A stretch of 64,000 bases of DNA, taken from contig DENB01000038.1 of NCBI GenBank assembly GCA_002359495.1, positions 51,962-115,961 on the forward strand, given 5' to 3'. The notes beneath the pieces are model-generated. The model was not told the DNA's origin and ran no database searches. It was given only the letters and a program-made list of their open reading frames with translations. This stretch comes from Enterobacteriaceae bacterium UBA2655 (lineage in GTDB: Bacteria > Pseudomonadota > Gammaproteobacteria > Enterobacterales > Enterobacteriaceae). Positions 15,695 to 23,435 of this stretch are shown here, in pieces; the first letter of the stretch is position 1; each line of letters opens with the position of its first letter. A program made the position numbers and the translations under genes.

Positions 15695-15963
15695 GATTTA
15701 GCTTTACTCTTATCGCTATTCTCAGACCAGTCAGTGCATTGCACCTTGACTTCAGTACCTGGTAAGTTTTCATGCTCAATAGACTTCTGAGAATCGACGA
15801 ACCAGACCATAACAGCAACCCAAAGAGTGGAGCCTATAAATAACAATGAGCAGTTAATTTGCTGGGAAATATCGTCAGCTGCATATTCACCGCAAGCTAA
15901 CCCAATCAGAAGCAGAACCAATACAGCAACAGGCTTTTTTCCGCGAACCCTCATTCCTAACAT
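15691..15963 (-). CDS. Small phage membrane protein (90 aa)
   Basis: A 90-residue protein with two predicted membrane helices (PVAVLVLLLIGLACG, then LLFIGSTLWVAVMVWFV) and a charged C-terminal tail. A good GGAGG site precedes the ATG at 15963. The start lies inside the end of the broken upstream gene. Function unknown; the position among early genes does not suggest a lysis role. Confidence 0.65.
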   Translation of the reverse strand: MLGMRVRGKKPVAVLVLLLIGLACGEYAADDISQQINCSLLFIGSTLWVAVMVWFVDSQKSIEHENLPGTEVKVQCTDWSENSDKSKAKS

Positions 15964-16244
15964 ACCTTGCCTCCCTTATGCTTGTTATTTAATACTGCGC
16001 TATCAACTGGCAACCACCGCACAACGTACTGCGAAATATCCCGCCCGGTATTGCGGCAAATCATGCCTGCGTAATCAACATCCAGATATGCTCAGACCAG
16101 CATTGGAAAACCTTCACCCTGCAGCGCTTCATCAACCTCGCACACTGCGCAGATCGCCTTACCTGCGCCTGTCTCATAAGCCGCGCTCAGTACGTCAGTG
16201 GGGATATCACTATTCCCCTCAACCCATTTATAAGATTTCAGCAT
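15957..16244 (-). pseudogene. Early phage gene interrupted by an in-frame TGA
   Basis: The frame opens at an ATG two bases after the previous stop and encodes 50 residues (MLKSYKWVEGNSDIPTDV to GEGFPMLV). It meets TGA at 16092-16094 and continues open in the same frame for 44 more codons (AYLDVDYAGMICRNTGRD, then VVRWLPVDSAVL), closing where the next gene starts. The downstream part has the codon use of real coding sequence. A single base change from TGG (Trp) to TGA would explain it. Alternatives are a true 50-residue protein or stop read-through. The family is unknown to me. Confidence 0.6.
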
Positions 16245-16246
16245 TT

Positions 16247-16480
16247 TCAGTCCTCCCATTCGGCATCGCGCCGCCAGTCAGTCATTAACTCTTTGATCTC
16301 ACCAGACAGCGCATCAATGCGCTCGGCCTGATGTTCAAGCTCAGTCAGGAGGCAGGCGTCAAGCTCACCCCAGCACTCTGACATTTCCAGCAGATGCCGC
16401 GACATCGTGGCCAGGCGGCGCAGGTGCGCTCTTCCGGTTTTAACGTGCTCAGCATAGGGATTTGAACCCGCCATAATCAT
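16247..16480 (-). CDS. Hypothetical phage early protein (77 aa)
   Basis: A 77-residue acidic, helical protein (SECWGELDACLLTELEHQAER, IDALSGEIKELMTDWRRDAE). Its ATG overlaps the DUF2786-gene stop and has GGAGG just upstream; Met3 is an equally good start. Probably all-alpha. No recognised domain. Confidence 0.65.
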   Translation of the reverse strand: MIMAGSNPYAEHVKTGRAHLRRLATMSRHLLEMSECWGELDACLLTELEHQAERIDALSGEIKELMTDWRRDAEWED

Positions 16481-17196
16481 GTCCTCCCGATTGCCAGTGA
16501 TGCGCTGGCCGCGCCGTTCACACCATGACTCAGCCTTGCATTCATACCGGACTCATAGCCCGCATGCACAGCGTCATCGCTGCCACCACGCGTATTACCG
16601 GCCTTGCGCAGTCTACTTTCACTGATGTCACCTTTGCTTCGGAGGTGAGTCCGGTATGCTTCCATCAGCGTCTCTTCTTCTTCCCTTGGGTTGAATGCAT
16701 CCAGCACCTGCCAGACACCATTCACCCAGCCCTCACATAAGAGATCGGCCTTGGCCGTTTTGGTAGAGGTTTTAATGCCTTTACGAAGCGAGGCAATAAA
16801 CTCTTTACGGGCTTTGATCATCTGTCGGGAAAGCACATCAAACGCATAGGCGGCAACCTCCGAGCGTGAACCCGGAACGTAGAACCGGACGCAACGACGT
16901 GAAACCAGCCTGCGCACGTCATAACGCCAGGTAAACAATGCCCGTACACCAAAAGACTGGCTGACAACCTGAACCAGATAGCCCATATAGTTAGGCGGCC
17001 TGCTGGCATCTGACGGCGCGCCCTTGCTGCAGGCTTCGCTGATGTCACAGAAACCTGCCTCAACTTCACTGATGTTATATTGGCGCATCAGGCTTTGCGC
17101 CATGCTGATAGCGTTTGCCGCCTCATTGGCATTCGAGGTCTTGCGCGCAAGATTCAGCAGCTTCTTAATTTTGGCGAGATACTTTTTTTTATTCAC
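16477..17196 (-). CDS. DUF2786 domain protein
   Basis: A 239-residue protein. The N-terminal DUF2786 domain is recognisable as a Lys-rich helical pair (YLAKIKKLLNLARKTSNANE then AANAISMAQSLMRQYNISE). A larger C-terminal region includes FYVPGSRSEVAAYAFDVLSRQ and ends in HAGYESGMNARLSHGV. This family recurs in Mu-like and other phages with unknown function. The GTG at 17196 was chosen because GGAGG lies six bases upstream; a longer ATG-started form lacks such a site. Confidence 0.75.
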   Translation of the reverse strand: MNKKKYLAKIKKLLNLARKTSNANEAANAISMAQSLMRQYNISEVEAGFCDISEACSKGAPSDASRPPNYMGYLVQVVSQSFGVRALFTWRYDVRRLVSRRCVRFYVPGSRSEVAAYAFDVLSRQMIKARKEFIASLRKGIKTSTKTAKADLLCEGWVNGVWQVLDAFNPREEEETLMEAYRTHLRSKGDISESRLRKAGNTRGGSDDAVHAGYESGMNARLSHGVNGAASASLAIGRT

Positions 17197-17383
17197 CACA
17201 CACCTCCATTTCATTAATACGCACAAAGTCATTAAAGGTCGTTTCGCAAAAGTGGCATTTCACAACGACCATCAATTGCTGCGGATCATACATTTCAGGC
17301 ATGACTTTCAGCTCAAACACCGCCGTGCGTTCACAGCAGGGACAAGCAGAATCAAGAAGAGCATTCTCAGGATTAATAATCAC
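17189..17383 (-). CDS. Small zinc-ribbon-like phage protein
   Basis: A 64-residue protein with two Cys pairs, CPCC near residue 14 and CHFC near residue 43, spaced as in a zinc ribbon. Start taken at a GTG preceded by GAGGAG; a longer frame exists up to 17443. The 3' end overlaps the DUF2786 gene by eight bases. It resembles small zinc-binding accessory proteins common in phage early operons; the metal site is inferred. Confidence 0.6.
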   Translation of the reverse strand: MIINPENALLDSACPCCERTAVFELKVMPEMYDPQQLMVVVKCHFCETTFNDFVRINEMEVCGE

Positions 17384-17477
17384 ATTTGACTCCTCATTTA
17401 CCCTTGCGGCAGAAAGCGATGACCCTTGCCACGGTCTACTCAAGCATCATGCAAACCCCGGATATCAATAACACCAA

Positions 17478-17621
17478 TCAGGTAAGGGGCCAGAGCAAAG
17501 AAAGGGTTACTAATGTGGTCTCACTGTCACCCTCATCATAGAAATGGCGAACAACCACCCAAAATGTGACAAGGCCAAATGCTATATAGGAAATGATTAA
17601 AAACCCCGTTCTTGTTTCCAT
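17478..17621 (-). CDS. 47-residue membrane microprotein
   Basis: The frame METRTGFLIISYIAFGLVTF has one strong transmembrane helix, a charged middle (RHFYDEGDSE) and a hydrophobic end. A GAGAGG site lies seven bases before the ATG. It fills what would otherwise be a 340-nt gap in the early operon. No homologue recognised. Confidence 0.5.
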   Translation of the reverse strand: METRTGFLIISYIAFGLVTFWVVVRHFYDEGDSETTLVTLSLLWPLT

Positions 17622-17720
17622 AAATAACCTCTCAGCAAATTTTTGGCGTGAGCAGTCTCCTGACGGTTCACGCCATATTTAAATAATGATTAATGTCGGT
17701 TTAAATCAGACGGCTTTTAT

Positions 17721-17909
17721 TTATGTCGGGGTCAGAGATTTAATATTTGCGAAATAAGGCTCCACGCTGATTTCGACCACCGTTGAGGATTTTAAATCAC
17801 GCGCAACATCCACCGTTTTCACCACACTACCACCACGAAGTAACTTACAGGGTTGAAAGATAAAGTGGCTGCCTACCGGGTAACGTGCGTTAAACTCTTC
17901 AGCCTTCAT
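17721..17909 (-). CDS. Hypothetical phage early protein (62 aa)
   Basis: A 62-residue protein starting MKAEEFNARYPVGSHFIFQP, probably a small beta-barrel-like domain (SVVKTVDVARDLKSSTVVEI). Start 17909 overlaps the stop of the ANR-like gene by eleven bases, a coupling common in this operon. No recognised function. Confidence 0.65.
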   Translation of the reverse strand: MKAEEFNARYPVGSHFIFQPCKLLRGGSVVKTVDVARDLKSSTVVEISVEPYFANIKSLTPT

Positions 17910-18120
17910 GACATTCACCCCATGAACGCGACTCCGCATGCAGGCAAAACTTACGACGCATTTTCGCCCACCCCAGATTTACTGCCATGCAGGGTGCCTG
18001 CGCCGCCTTCAGCCAGAGCGCAGCTGCGTCAGCATAACGGCCCTCACGCTCAGCCCTCACCGCGCCAATGGCATAGCCTGCATAACGGTTAATGTGATTA
18101 ATACTGTCAGGATTGCGCAT
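17899..18120 (-). CDS. ANR family transcriptional regulator
   Basis: A 73-residue protein with the ANR-family pattern: YAGYAIGAVRAEREGRYADA, AALWLKAAQAP, then NLGWAKMRRKFC. ANR proteins (for example Aar) are small negative regulators that bind AraC-type activators or H-NS family proteins in enteric pathogens, and many are phage- or plasmid-borne. The ATG comes one base after the DUF3164 stop (TGATATG). The long upstream extension in this frame lies inside DUF3164 and is not coding. Confidence 0.72.
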   Translation of the reverse strand: MRNPDSINHINRYAGYAIGAVRAEREGRYADAAALWLKAAQAPCMAVNLGWAKMRRKFCLHAESRSWGECHEG

Positions 18121-18121
18121 A

Positions 18122-18751
18122 TCACACCCCGGCAATATCGAGTGATATCGGCACATACTGATCACTGTCACCAACCCGCTCATAAATACGGATGTAGCTT
18201 TTGCTGCTGACAACCTGTACAGCCTCAGCCAGCGCATCCATAGCACGTAACCAGCGCGGGTCGGTGATGTCATGACGACGCAGCTGCAGCACACGGCCCG
18301 GATTGATATCACCCTCTTTATCTGTGGAGAAGGCCCGGTCAATGATGGCCAGCAGCTCAGGGCGTGCATCCTGCGTCCACTCAGCCACGCAGGCGTCGAT
18401 AAGCTCTTTAGCGGCCTGAATGCGCTCATCAAAAGCGATTCTGTCCTGCATGGCCCGCTGCAGCTTGTACCGACCGTCATAGGTGTACAGCGTGACGTTC
18501 CCTTTTTTACCACCGATAGTGGCCCCGTACTGCTCAGCTGAGAGATCAACCAGCGCCTGAATATCGGCAAAGGTGTCCTGCTTAAAATCACGCAGGGAAT
18601 GGCTGAGCGGAACGGCGCGCGCAACGATGGCACGCACCAGCGCATCACGCTCTTTATCAACCGGCTTAACCAGGCTTTCAGGAGTCAGAACGCCACGTGA
18701 ATCTTTCCAGTATCCTGCAGGGATTGTGTTTTCTTTCACTTCACTGGACAT
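18122..18751 (-). CDS. DUF3164 family phage protein
   Basis: A 209-residue protein (MSSEVKENTIPAGYWKDSRG) of the DUF3164 family, a near-constant early gene of Mu-like phages. Conserved features are the GYWKDSRGVLTPESLVKPVDK opening, the central YDGRYKLQRAMQDRIAFDERI and the KSYIRIYER segment near the C-terminus. Function is not established. The second in-frame ATG was chosen because GGAG lies nine bases upstream. Confidence 0.85.
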   Translation of the reverse strand: MSSEVKENTIPAGYWKDSRGVLTPESLVKPVDKERDALVRAIVARAVPLSHSLRDFKQDTFADIQALVDLSAEQYGATIGGKKGNVTLYTYDGRYKLQRAMQDRIAFDERIQAAKELIDACVAEWTQDARPELLAIIDRAFSTDKEGDINPGRVLQLRRHDITDPRWLRAMDALAEAVQVVSSKSYIRIYERVGDSDQYVPISLDIAGV

Positions 18752-18950
18752 AATTACTTTCTCCATTAATACATTTTGCTTTCAGATGCACCTGATTAAA
18801 TTCCGCCGCCAGCTTCACTGCATAATTAACGGTACTGGTGGCAATAATCATTTCAGATACGGTGTGATTATTGGGGTTGACTTTAATTTCCGGGTTAACC
18901 ACAAAACCCGATTCATCATACTCAATGTCAATGTAAATTCTGACGCGCAT
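18741..18950 (-). CDS. Hypothetical phage early protein (69 aa)
   Basis: A 69-residue protein beginning MRVRIYIDIEYDESGFVVNP, with a likely beta-hairpin start and a helical end. GGGAGG precedes the ATG at 18950, which overlaps the upstream gene's end by 23 nt. A longer frame to 19007 would lie inside the neighbour. No recognised domain. Confidence 0.6.
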   Translation of the reverse strand: MRVRIYIDIEYDESGFVVNPEIKVNPNNHTVSEMIIATSTVNYAVKLAAEFNQVHLKAKCINGESNYVQ

Positions 18951-19158
18951 AATCAGCCTCCCGCTCACGTCTCCGTTGGCATGCAGGGCAGTTACAACCA
19001 TCTGCAACCTTTTCGAAATCTTTCACCGCAGCCTCAATTGCGGCAACTAATGCCACCAGGTGTGCATCTTCACGCGGTGAGCGCTTGCCCGTCACTTTGA
19101 AATCAAATTCCATCCGCCCACGATGTTCAGTAATGAGCACTTCAAGTTTTGCCGACAT
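18928..19158 (-). CDS. Hypothetical phage early protein with Cys-rich end (76 aa)
   Basis: A 76-residue protein (MSAKLEVLITEHRGRMEFDF) with a C-terminal CNCPACQRRRE segment that may bind zinc. GGAG lies six bases before the ATG, and the ATG is two bases beyond the previous stop. It resembles small host-interaction proteins of phage early operons, but the family is not recognised. Confidence 0.62.
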   Translation of the reverse strand: MSAKLEVLITEHRGRMEFDFKVTGKRSPREDAHLVALVAAIEAAVKDFEKVADGCNCPACQRRREREADYARQNLH

Positions 19159-19160
19159 AA

Positions 19161-19394
19161 TTAACTCCAGATAACCGTACAGCCCTGAATAACTGATGTA
19201 CGCACCCACTGGCGCACGCCACCCACAACCTCCAGCACTTCCTGTACCGGCCATAAACCGCCGCCGCATGGCGCAGTGGCATACACAACCGGCATCGCGC
19301 GATTACGTGCATAGCCTGTCACCCGGCCACCGAAAGAGTGAATCTCAACTTTTGCGCGTGAGCGTTTACAGGCAATAACTGCTAAATCAGCCAT
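19161..19394 (-). CDS. Hypothetical phage early protein (77 aa)
   Basis: A 77-residue basic protein (MADLAVIACKRSRAKVEIHS), predicted mainly beta, located between the MuB-like gene and the small early genes. In Mu this region begins with kil, but no similarity to Kil is apparent. A start with a weak ribosome site follows the MuB stop by 22 nt. Confidence 0.6.
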   Translation of the reverse strand: MADLAVIACKRSRAKVEIHSFGGRVTGYARNRAMPVVYATAPCGGGLWPVQEVLEVVGGVRQWVRTSVIQGCTVIWS

Positions 19395-19416
19395 ATCTAA
19401 TCCCTCAGTAAATAAA

Positions 19417-20325
19417 TTAATGAATTAACATTCCGGCATAGCGCTCAATTAAGCCCACGCTGATACCCTGATTATTTATGCCGCTTGAGCGCACAACGCC
19501 CCGCGCCAGTTTAAACATGCGACGATAGTTGCCCTTTGAGTGCTTCAGGAAAGCCTCAACAACCTCCCCGGATACGCTTTCACCAGCAGGCAGCAGGCTG
19601 GATAAAATCATTCTGAAGTCGCTGTGCGACTGGTCGTCTTTGTAAGTCGCAAGGTCCATCGCCATACCGACCCGGCTGTATAGCTGCGCATATTCGCCCC
19701 GCGACCCTTTGAGGTTAATCAGCAGGCGCGGCATACCCGCCAGCACAATCGACACACCGGAACGGTCATGAATACGACGCAGAACCTCAAGCGCCCGGTA
19801 GGGCAGTAACTCAGCCTCATCAACCAGCACTATCCAGCCCGTACCAGTGAGCGCCTGAATACATTCCTCGCTCAGTTCGTGAATATTGCCGGTCTTTTTC
19901 ACGCCCAGGCGGGAAGACAACTCCTGCAGCAGCACCTTAGCGGTGTAGCCTGGGTCAGCTTCAATCAGGATCACGCCTTTGTTCTGCGCAACGTACTCGC
20001 GCAGGATCATACTTTTGCCCATGCCTGCCGGGCCGTATATCACGCCTATGTCACCATCCATGTGCGTGTTACTGATAAGCCCCAGCGCCAACGTGGCCAG
20101 CTGAGTAGGAACAAACCGCTCCGTCACCGCGCGATGTTTAGCGCGATCCTCTTCGCGGCGGAAGAAATCGGCCAGCGCCGCCTCAACATTGCCGATATTG
20201 CCGTTGTAAACTCCCTTCAGGTACTGCGATATAACCGCCGTGCTCAGGCCGGTTTTAGTGGCCACCTTTTTCTGGGTGTAGCCAGTCCCCTCCAGTAACT
20301 GGATTAATTTTGCTTTAATATTCAT
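19417..20325 (-). CDS. MuB-like transposition target DNA activator (ATPase)
   Basis: A 302-residue AAA+ ATPase (Mu B is 312 aa). An N-terminal helix-turn-helix (TQKKVATKTGLSTAVISQYL) is followed by Walker A GPAGMGKS at residues 98-105 and Walker B VLVDE at 166-170. In Mu this protein coats target DNA as ATP filaments, delivers target to the transposase, stimulates strand transfer and gives target immunity. It lies 11 nt downstream of the transposase gene, as in Mu. Confidence 0.93.
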   Translation of the reverse strand: MNIKAKLIQLLEGTGYTQKKVATKTGLSTAVISQYLKGVYNGNIGNVEAALADFFRREEDRAKHRAVTERFVPTQLATLALGLISNTHMDGDIGVIYGPAGMGKSMILREYVAQNKGVILIEADPGYTAKVLLQELSSRLGVKKTGNIHELSEECIQALTGTGWIVLVDEAELLPYRALEVLRRIHDRSGVSIVLAGMPRLLINLKGSRGEYAQLYSRVGMAMDLATYKDDQSHSDFRMILSSLLPAGESVSGEVVEAFLKHSKGNYRRMFKLARGVVRSSGINNQGISVGLIERYAGMLIH

Positions 20326-20336
20326 TTAAAATTACC

Positions 20337-22412
20337 TCAACGGTGATTACCGGCTTTCTTTATATCCTGCTGATATTCTGATTCGAATAAATAAACTTTC
20401 TCAGGCTCTTTATTAATGACAGGTGCATTAAAGAGGCTGTAATCAAAGTCCGGCTTATGTGCAATAACAGGCTGAATCTCTTCTTTCCTGCGGCGTACCT
20501 TATCTTCAAGATTTTTAACGCTGTTTTTAACGCGTTTCTCTTTAAGCTGCTCGATACGTGCTTTCGGGAAGGCGTCCACTTTGTTGCCGTTCCAGATCGC
20601 ATCACATATCCAGGAGCCATCCATGCGGCGCACAATCACGCTTTGCGGATCGTGAATGTCATAACAGACCCGGACCTCTTCACCCTCAACGCAGGCCAGC
20701 TCTGTGCTGAAATAAAGGTTGTTAAACAACCGTATCTCGCCGCGTCTGGCCGTACACACCTGCTCTGGCCGGAACATCTCATGCAGTTCAGAACGGGTCA
20801 GATACTGGATCTTTTCCTCTTCCTGCTTAATTACATGATTCCGGTAAGCCAGTGGTGACCAGTGCGTACCGCTGTCGCGTTTTGGCAGGCTGGTGTGCGG
20901 GCGGGTATTATGGCGCTCAATCTGGCGCTCAATTTCTGCGACCAGCTCCGGCATCGTTGGCACCTTACGCATGGCTGACGCTTGGGCCTGATTAAGCACC
21001 TTGCCTTTCTCTATAGCATTGACCGCTGAATCCACCGCCTTACGGTATTTGCGTTGTGTTTCCCGGTCACCCGATTTACCCACCCAGGAACCGAAGGTCA
21101 TCGCGGCGCGCTTCGGTATTTCCTGATTAAGACGCTCGATGATGCCGCGCCCCTGTGGATTACCCGGAATCCCGGTCGGGTGCTCAATACCCAGGCGGGA
21201 GAAAATACCTGTAATCTCAGCATCAAAAACCCGGTTTTTCTCACCGCCGCCATTATCGGAGTAATACATCAGTGGCAATCCATACTGTGAGATGCCATGA
21301 CGTATCGCATCGCCTACGGCTATCTGGCTTTCTGACATCGCCAGACTCCACCCGACCACCACGCGGGTACGTGCATCAATAACGAGCGTGATCTCCGGCT
21401 TAAACGGCTTGCCCGTAACCGGATTGATCACCTCCATTTTCATGCCGTGGCCATCACCGACCCAGACACCATTAACAGGAAGCGCTGACCAGTCGCGCCG
21501 GACAAACGGCAGATATTTTTTATATTCCGATCCCGTCACACGTCCGCGCTCACGCTCTGCCGCTGGGAGCTTATCCAGCGCATACCGTACCGTGTCGACC
21601 TTCGGCAGCATGGACAGCATGATTTCGTTACCGGCATGCTCTGACTGCCACCAGTGCTCAAAACGTTCGTAAGCCATCGTGACGGAGGGCTGGTTTGTGT
21701 CGCGCCAGAACCGCAGGAAATCAGGCATCCATGAATACTGGAAAACCTCTTTTTTACAGACCTTACCCGGCGCGAGCAGGGCCATACGCTCACCTACAGT
21801 ATCGGCCGCCATCCAGCAGGATAACCATCGCTGAAGGGTGGGAGCGCTGATGCCTGCGCGGGTAGACCCCTTGCGTGCATTGGCAATCCCGGCTGCACGC
21901 TGCACATGATCGGGCAACGTACCTTCACGGGAACTCGCAGAAATGAACGCTATAGCCTGCCTGCGCGTCATATTCAGCCCGCCATCCTGGCTTTTGCTCA
22001 TCAGTCGCAGGACCTCCTGAACCAGCACCATACGCGCATCACCCACAGCCTTCTGATTCATGGTCAGGCTACGCAACCCCTTATCAAGCAGAGCCGGGCA
22101 TTTTCGATACAGCCCCAGCACCTGCTGAACCTTTTCACCACCCGCCCTGGTAACCAGCCCACTCTTTGCAGCACCACCAGAAACAGAAGTACCCGCAGAG
22201 CGCTGTAATAACTGACGCGCAACACGCGCCCGGACAATATCCTGCGCAGCCTCCGGCAGGCAATCAATGTGATACTCATAAGCCTTTGTACCTGCGCGAC
22301 GGCGTACCATTTCAGGCAAACCTGCAGCACGCTTGTTCAGAGTGAATCTCAGCCCCTGAAGCGTACCCGGCAACCCCGGCAGGCCCATTAACTCATTCAC
22401 TGTGACAAACAT
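20337..22412 (-). CDS. MuA-like DDE transposase
   Basis: A 691-residue transposase (Mu A is 663 aa). The N-terminal Mu-type DNA-binding domain (VTVNELMGLPGLPGT, then FTLNKRAAGLPEMVRRRAG) is followed by the catalytic core with Asp320 (WVGDGHG), Asp386 (YYSDNGG) and Glu426 (GRGIIERLNQE), and by a basic C-terminal tail with KEKRVKNSVKNLEDKVRRRK. It cuts and joins phage ends for integration and replicative transposition. Start 22412 follows the Ner stop by one base; the longer frame overlaps ner and is unlikely. All catalytic residues are present. Confidence 0.95.
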   Translation of the reverse strand: MFVTVNELMGLPGLPGTLQGLRFTLNKRAAGLPEMVRRRAGTKAYEYHIDCLPEAAQDIVRARVARQLLQRSAGTSVSGGAAKSGLVTRAGGEKVQQVLGLYRKCPALLDKGLRSLTMNQKAVGDARMVLVQEVLRLMSKSQDGGLNMTRRQAIAFISASSREGTLPDHVQRAAGIANARKGSTRAGISAPTLQRWLSCWMAADTVGERMALLAPGKVCKKEVFQYSWMPDFLRFWRDTNQPSVTMAYERFEHWWQSEHAGNEIMLSMLPKVDTVRYALDKLPAAERERGRVTGSEYKKYLPFVRRDWSALPVNGVWVGDGHGMKMEVINPVTGKPFKPEITLVIDARTRVVVGWSLAMSESQIAVGDAIRHGISQYGLPLMYYSDNGGGEKNRVFDAEITGIFSRLGIEHPTGIPGNPQGRGIIERLNQEIPKRAAMTFGSWVGKSGDRETQRKYRKAVDSAVNAIEKGKVLNQAQASAMRKVPTMPELVAEIERQIERHNTRPHTSLPKRDSGTHWSPLAYRNHVIKQEEEKIQYLTRSELHEMFRPEQVCTARRGEIRLFNNLYFSTELACVEGEEVRVCYDIHDPQSVIVRRMDGSWICDAIWNGNKVDAFPKARIEQLKEKRVKNSVKNLEDKVRRRKEEIQPVIAHKPDFDYSLFNAPVINKEPEKVYLFESEYQQDIKKAGNHR

Positions 22413-22413
22413 A

Positions 22414-22665
22414 TCAGGACACCTTGCGCATATAGCTTTCAGTTTTATAACGGCTGGGCCAGATGAGTTCTGGTGACATACCGAGAGCGTCCGCAACAAT
22501 TTGCTGCTGGGGCTTAGAAGGTGTACGCAAAACTGACTTCAATGATCCGGCTGAATACCCATTCCGGCGCCCAAGTTCAGCAAACGACAACCCGCGTTTG
22601 TGGATCTCCGCTTTGATGTCTTCAGGGTGCATATCGACATACAGTTCTTCTTTTCGATTCATCAT
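22414..22665 (-). CDS. Ner-like early repressor
   Basis: An 83-residue DNA-binding protein of the Ner/Nlp (SfsB) family: DMHPEDIKAEIHKRGLSFAE, a helix-turn-helix (LGRRNGYSAGSLKSVL) and ADALGMSPELIWPSRY. In Mu, Ner shuts down early and repressor transcription after lytic entry by binding inverted repeats between the two promoters. It is the first gene of the early transcript, divergent from the repressor, and is followed by the transposase after one base. Confidence 0.9.
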   Translation of the reverse strand: MMNRKEELYVDMHPEDIKAEIHKRGLSFAELGRRNGYSAGSLKSVLRTPSKPQQQIVADALGMSPELIWPSRYKTESYMRKVS

Positions 22666-22844
22666 TCAACTATCCTAAAAAGTTATCCCGAGGGATAAGC
22701 CACAGGTTCTCTCTTCGGATAAAAGTATTGATCCACATAAAGATCATGTAAAGCAAAAACTTCACTTTCTTTGCGCCTTATTTGAATTGATAGGCGCAAA
22801 AAACTTGAAGGTTTTTTAATTCAATGTCTTACGGGGAATGGAAA
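22666..22844. promoter_or_regulatory. Divergent early operator/promoter region between ner and repressor
   Basis: This intergenic region carries two perfect inverted repeats: TTATCCC-GA-GGGATAA at 22683-22698, about 18 nt before ner, and TTTGCGCCT with AGGCGCAAA (22770-22778 and 22792-22800) before the repressor. A further GGATAA half-site is at 22717-22722. It is AT-rich between them. The layout fits operators for Ner and the lysogeny repressor controlling the early and repressor promoters; which protein binds which site is unknown. Confidence 0.6.
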
Positions 22845-23435
22845 ATGAGTGAGGGTAAAGAAAGCGAACTTTCTTTGGAGTCGGATGGAAAAGAAAGTTT
22901 CAAGCAGAGATTAAGAGAGCTGATAGGGTCCCGAAGTGTAAGGTCCGTAGCGCGCGCTTGGGGGCTTTCTTTCTCGACGCTTAACAACTACCTTAACAGA
23001 GGCACGGACCCCTCGCTTAGCGCCGTCAAGTCCATAGCAAAAGCTGAAGGTGTAAGCATCGACTGGCTTGCGTCAGGTGAAAATCGCACTCAGATGAACT
23101 CTATTGAGATCAGAGCGACGGAGGGTGTAGGTGAGATCAACTCAAGTGATAAGCTTTCGTCTGCATGGTTGATGGTGCTTGAATCTATTGAACCTCACGA
23201 GGCATTCAGCCTAATAAAACTCATTCACCGTAAGGGCATCGAAAGGGTTATCTCCGAACAAATAGAAGCAGTAACTGAGAGCCATTTAACATCAGTTGAG
23301 AAGGAGCTATTAAAGCTTCCCAAAGAAGAAAAAGAGCGCCTAATGGCGTTACACGAAGCTAAAAAAGGGGCATCTGAGGGAGGTGAGGTAGGCAACACCG
23401 CAAGCCCAGCATCTGATAAGAGGCAGGCTAGCTAG
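22845..23435 (+). CDS. Phage lysogeny repressor (Mu c-like position)
   Basis: A 196-residue protein transcribed toward the phage left end, divergent from ner, as the Mu repressor gene is. An N-terminal helix-turn-helix is visible (LIGSRSVRSVARAWGLSFST, then LNNYLNRGTDPSLSAVKSIA), followed by EGVSIDWLASGE, typical of CI/bacteriophage HTH repressors. The C-terminal half is acidic and helical. No LexA-like cleavage site is obvious. The ATG at 22845 with GGGGA upstream was preferred over one at 22824. Confidence 0.8.
   Translation: MSEGKESELSLESDGKESFKQRLRELIGSRSVRSVARAWGLSFSTLNNYLNRGTDPSLSAVKSIAKAEGVSIDWLASGENRTQMNSIEIRATEGVGEINSSDKLSSAWLMVLESIEPHEAFSLIKLIHRKGIERVISEQIEAVTESHLTSVEKELLKLPKEEKERLMALHEAKKGASEGGEVGNTASPASDKRQAS

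Noticed and set aside
17647..17678. Hairpin GGCGTGA/TCACGCC in the phage early region as a terminator
   Set aside because: The loop is 16 bases and on the minus strand it is followed by A residues and not a T run.
17899..18660. A 253-codon version of the ANR-like gene
   Set aside because: The extra N-terminal 180 codons overlap the DUF3164 gene in another frame; only the last 73 codons after the TGATATG junction look coding.
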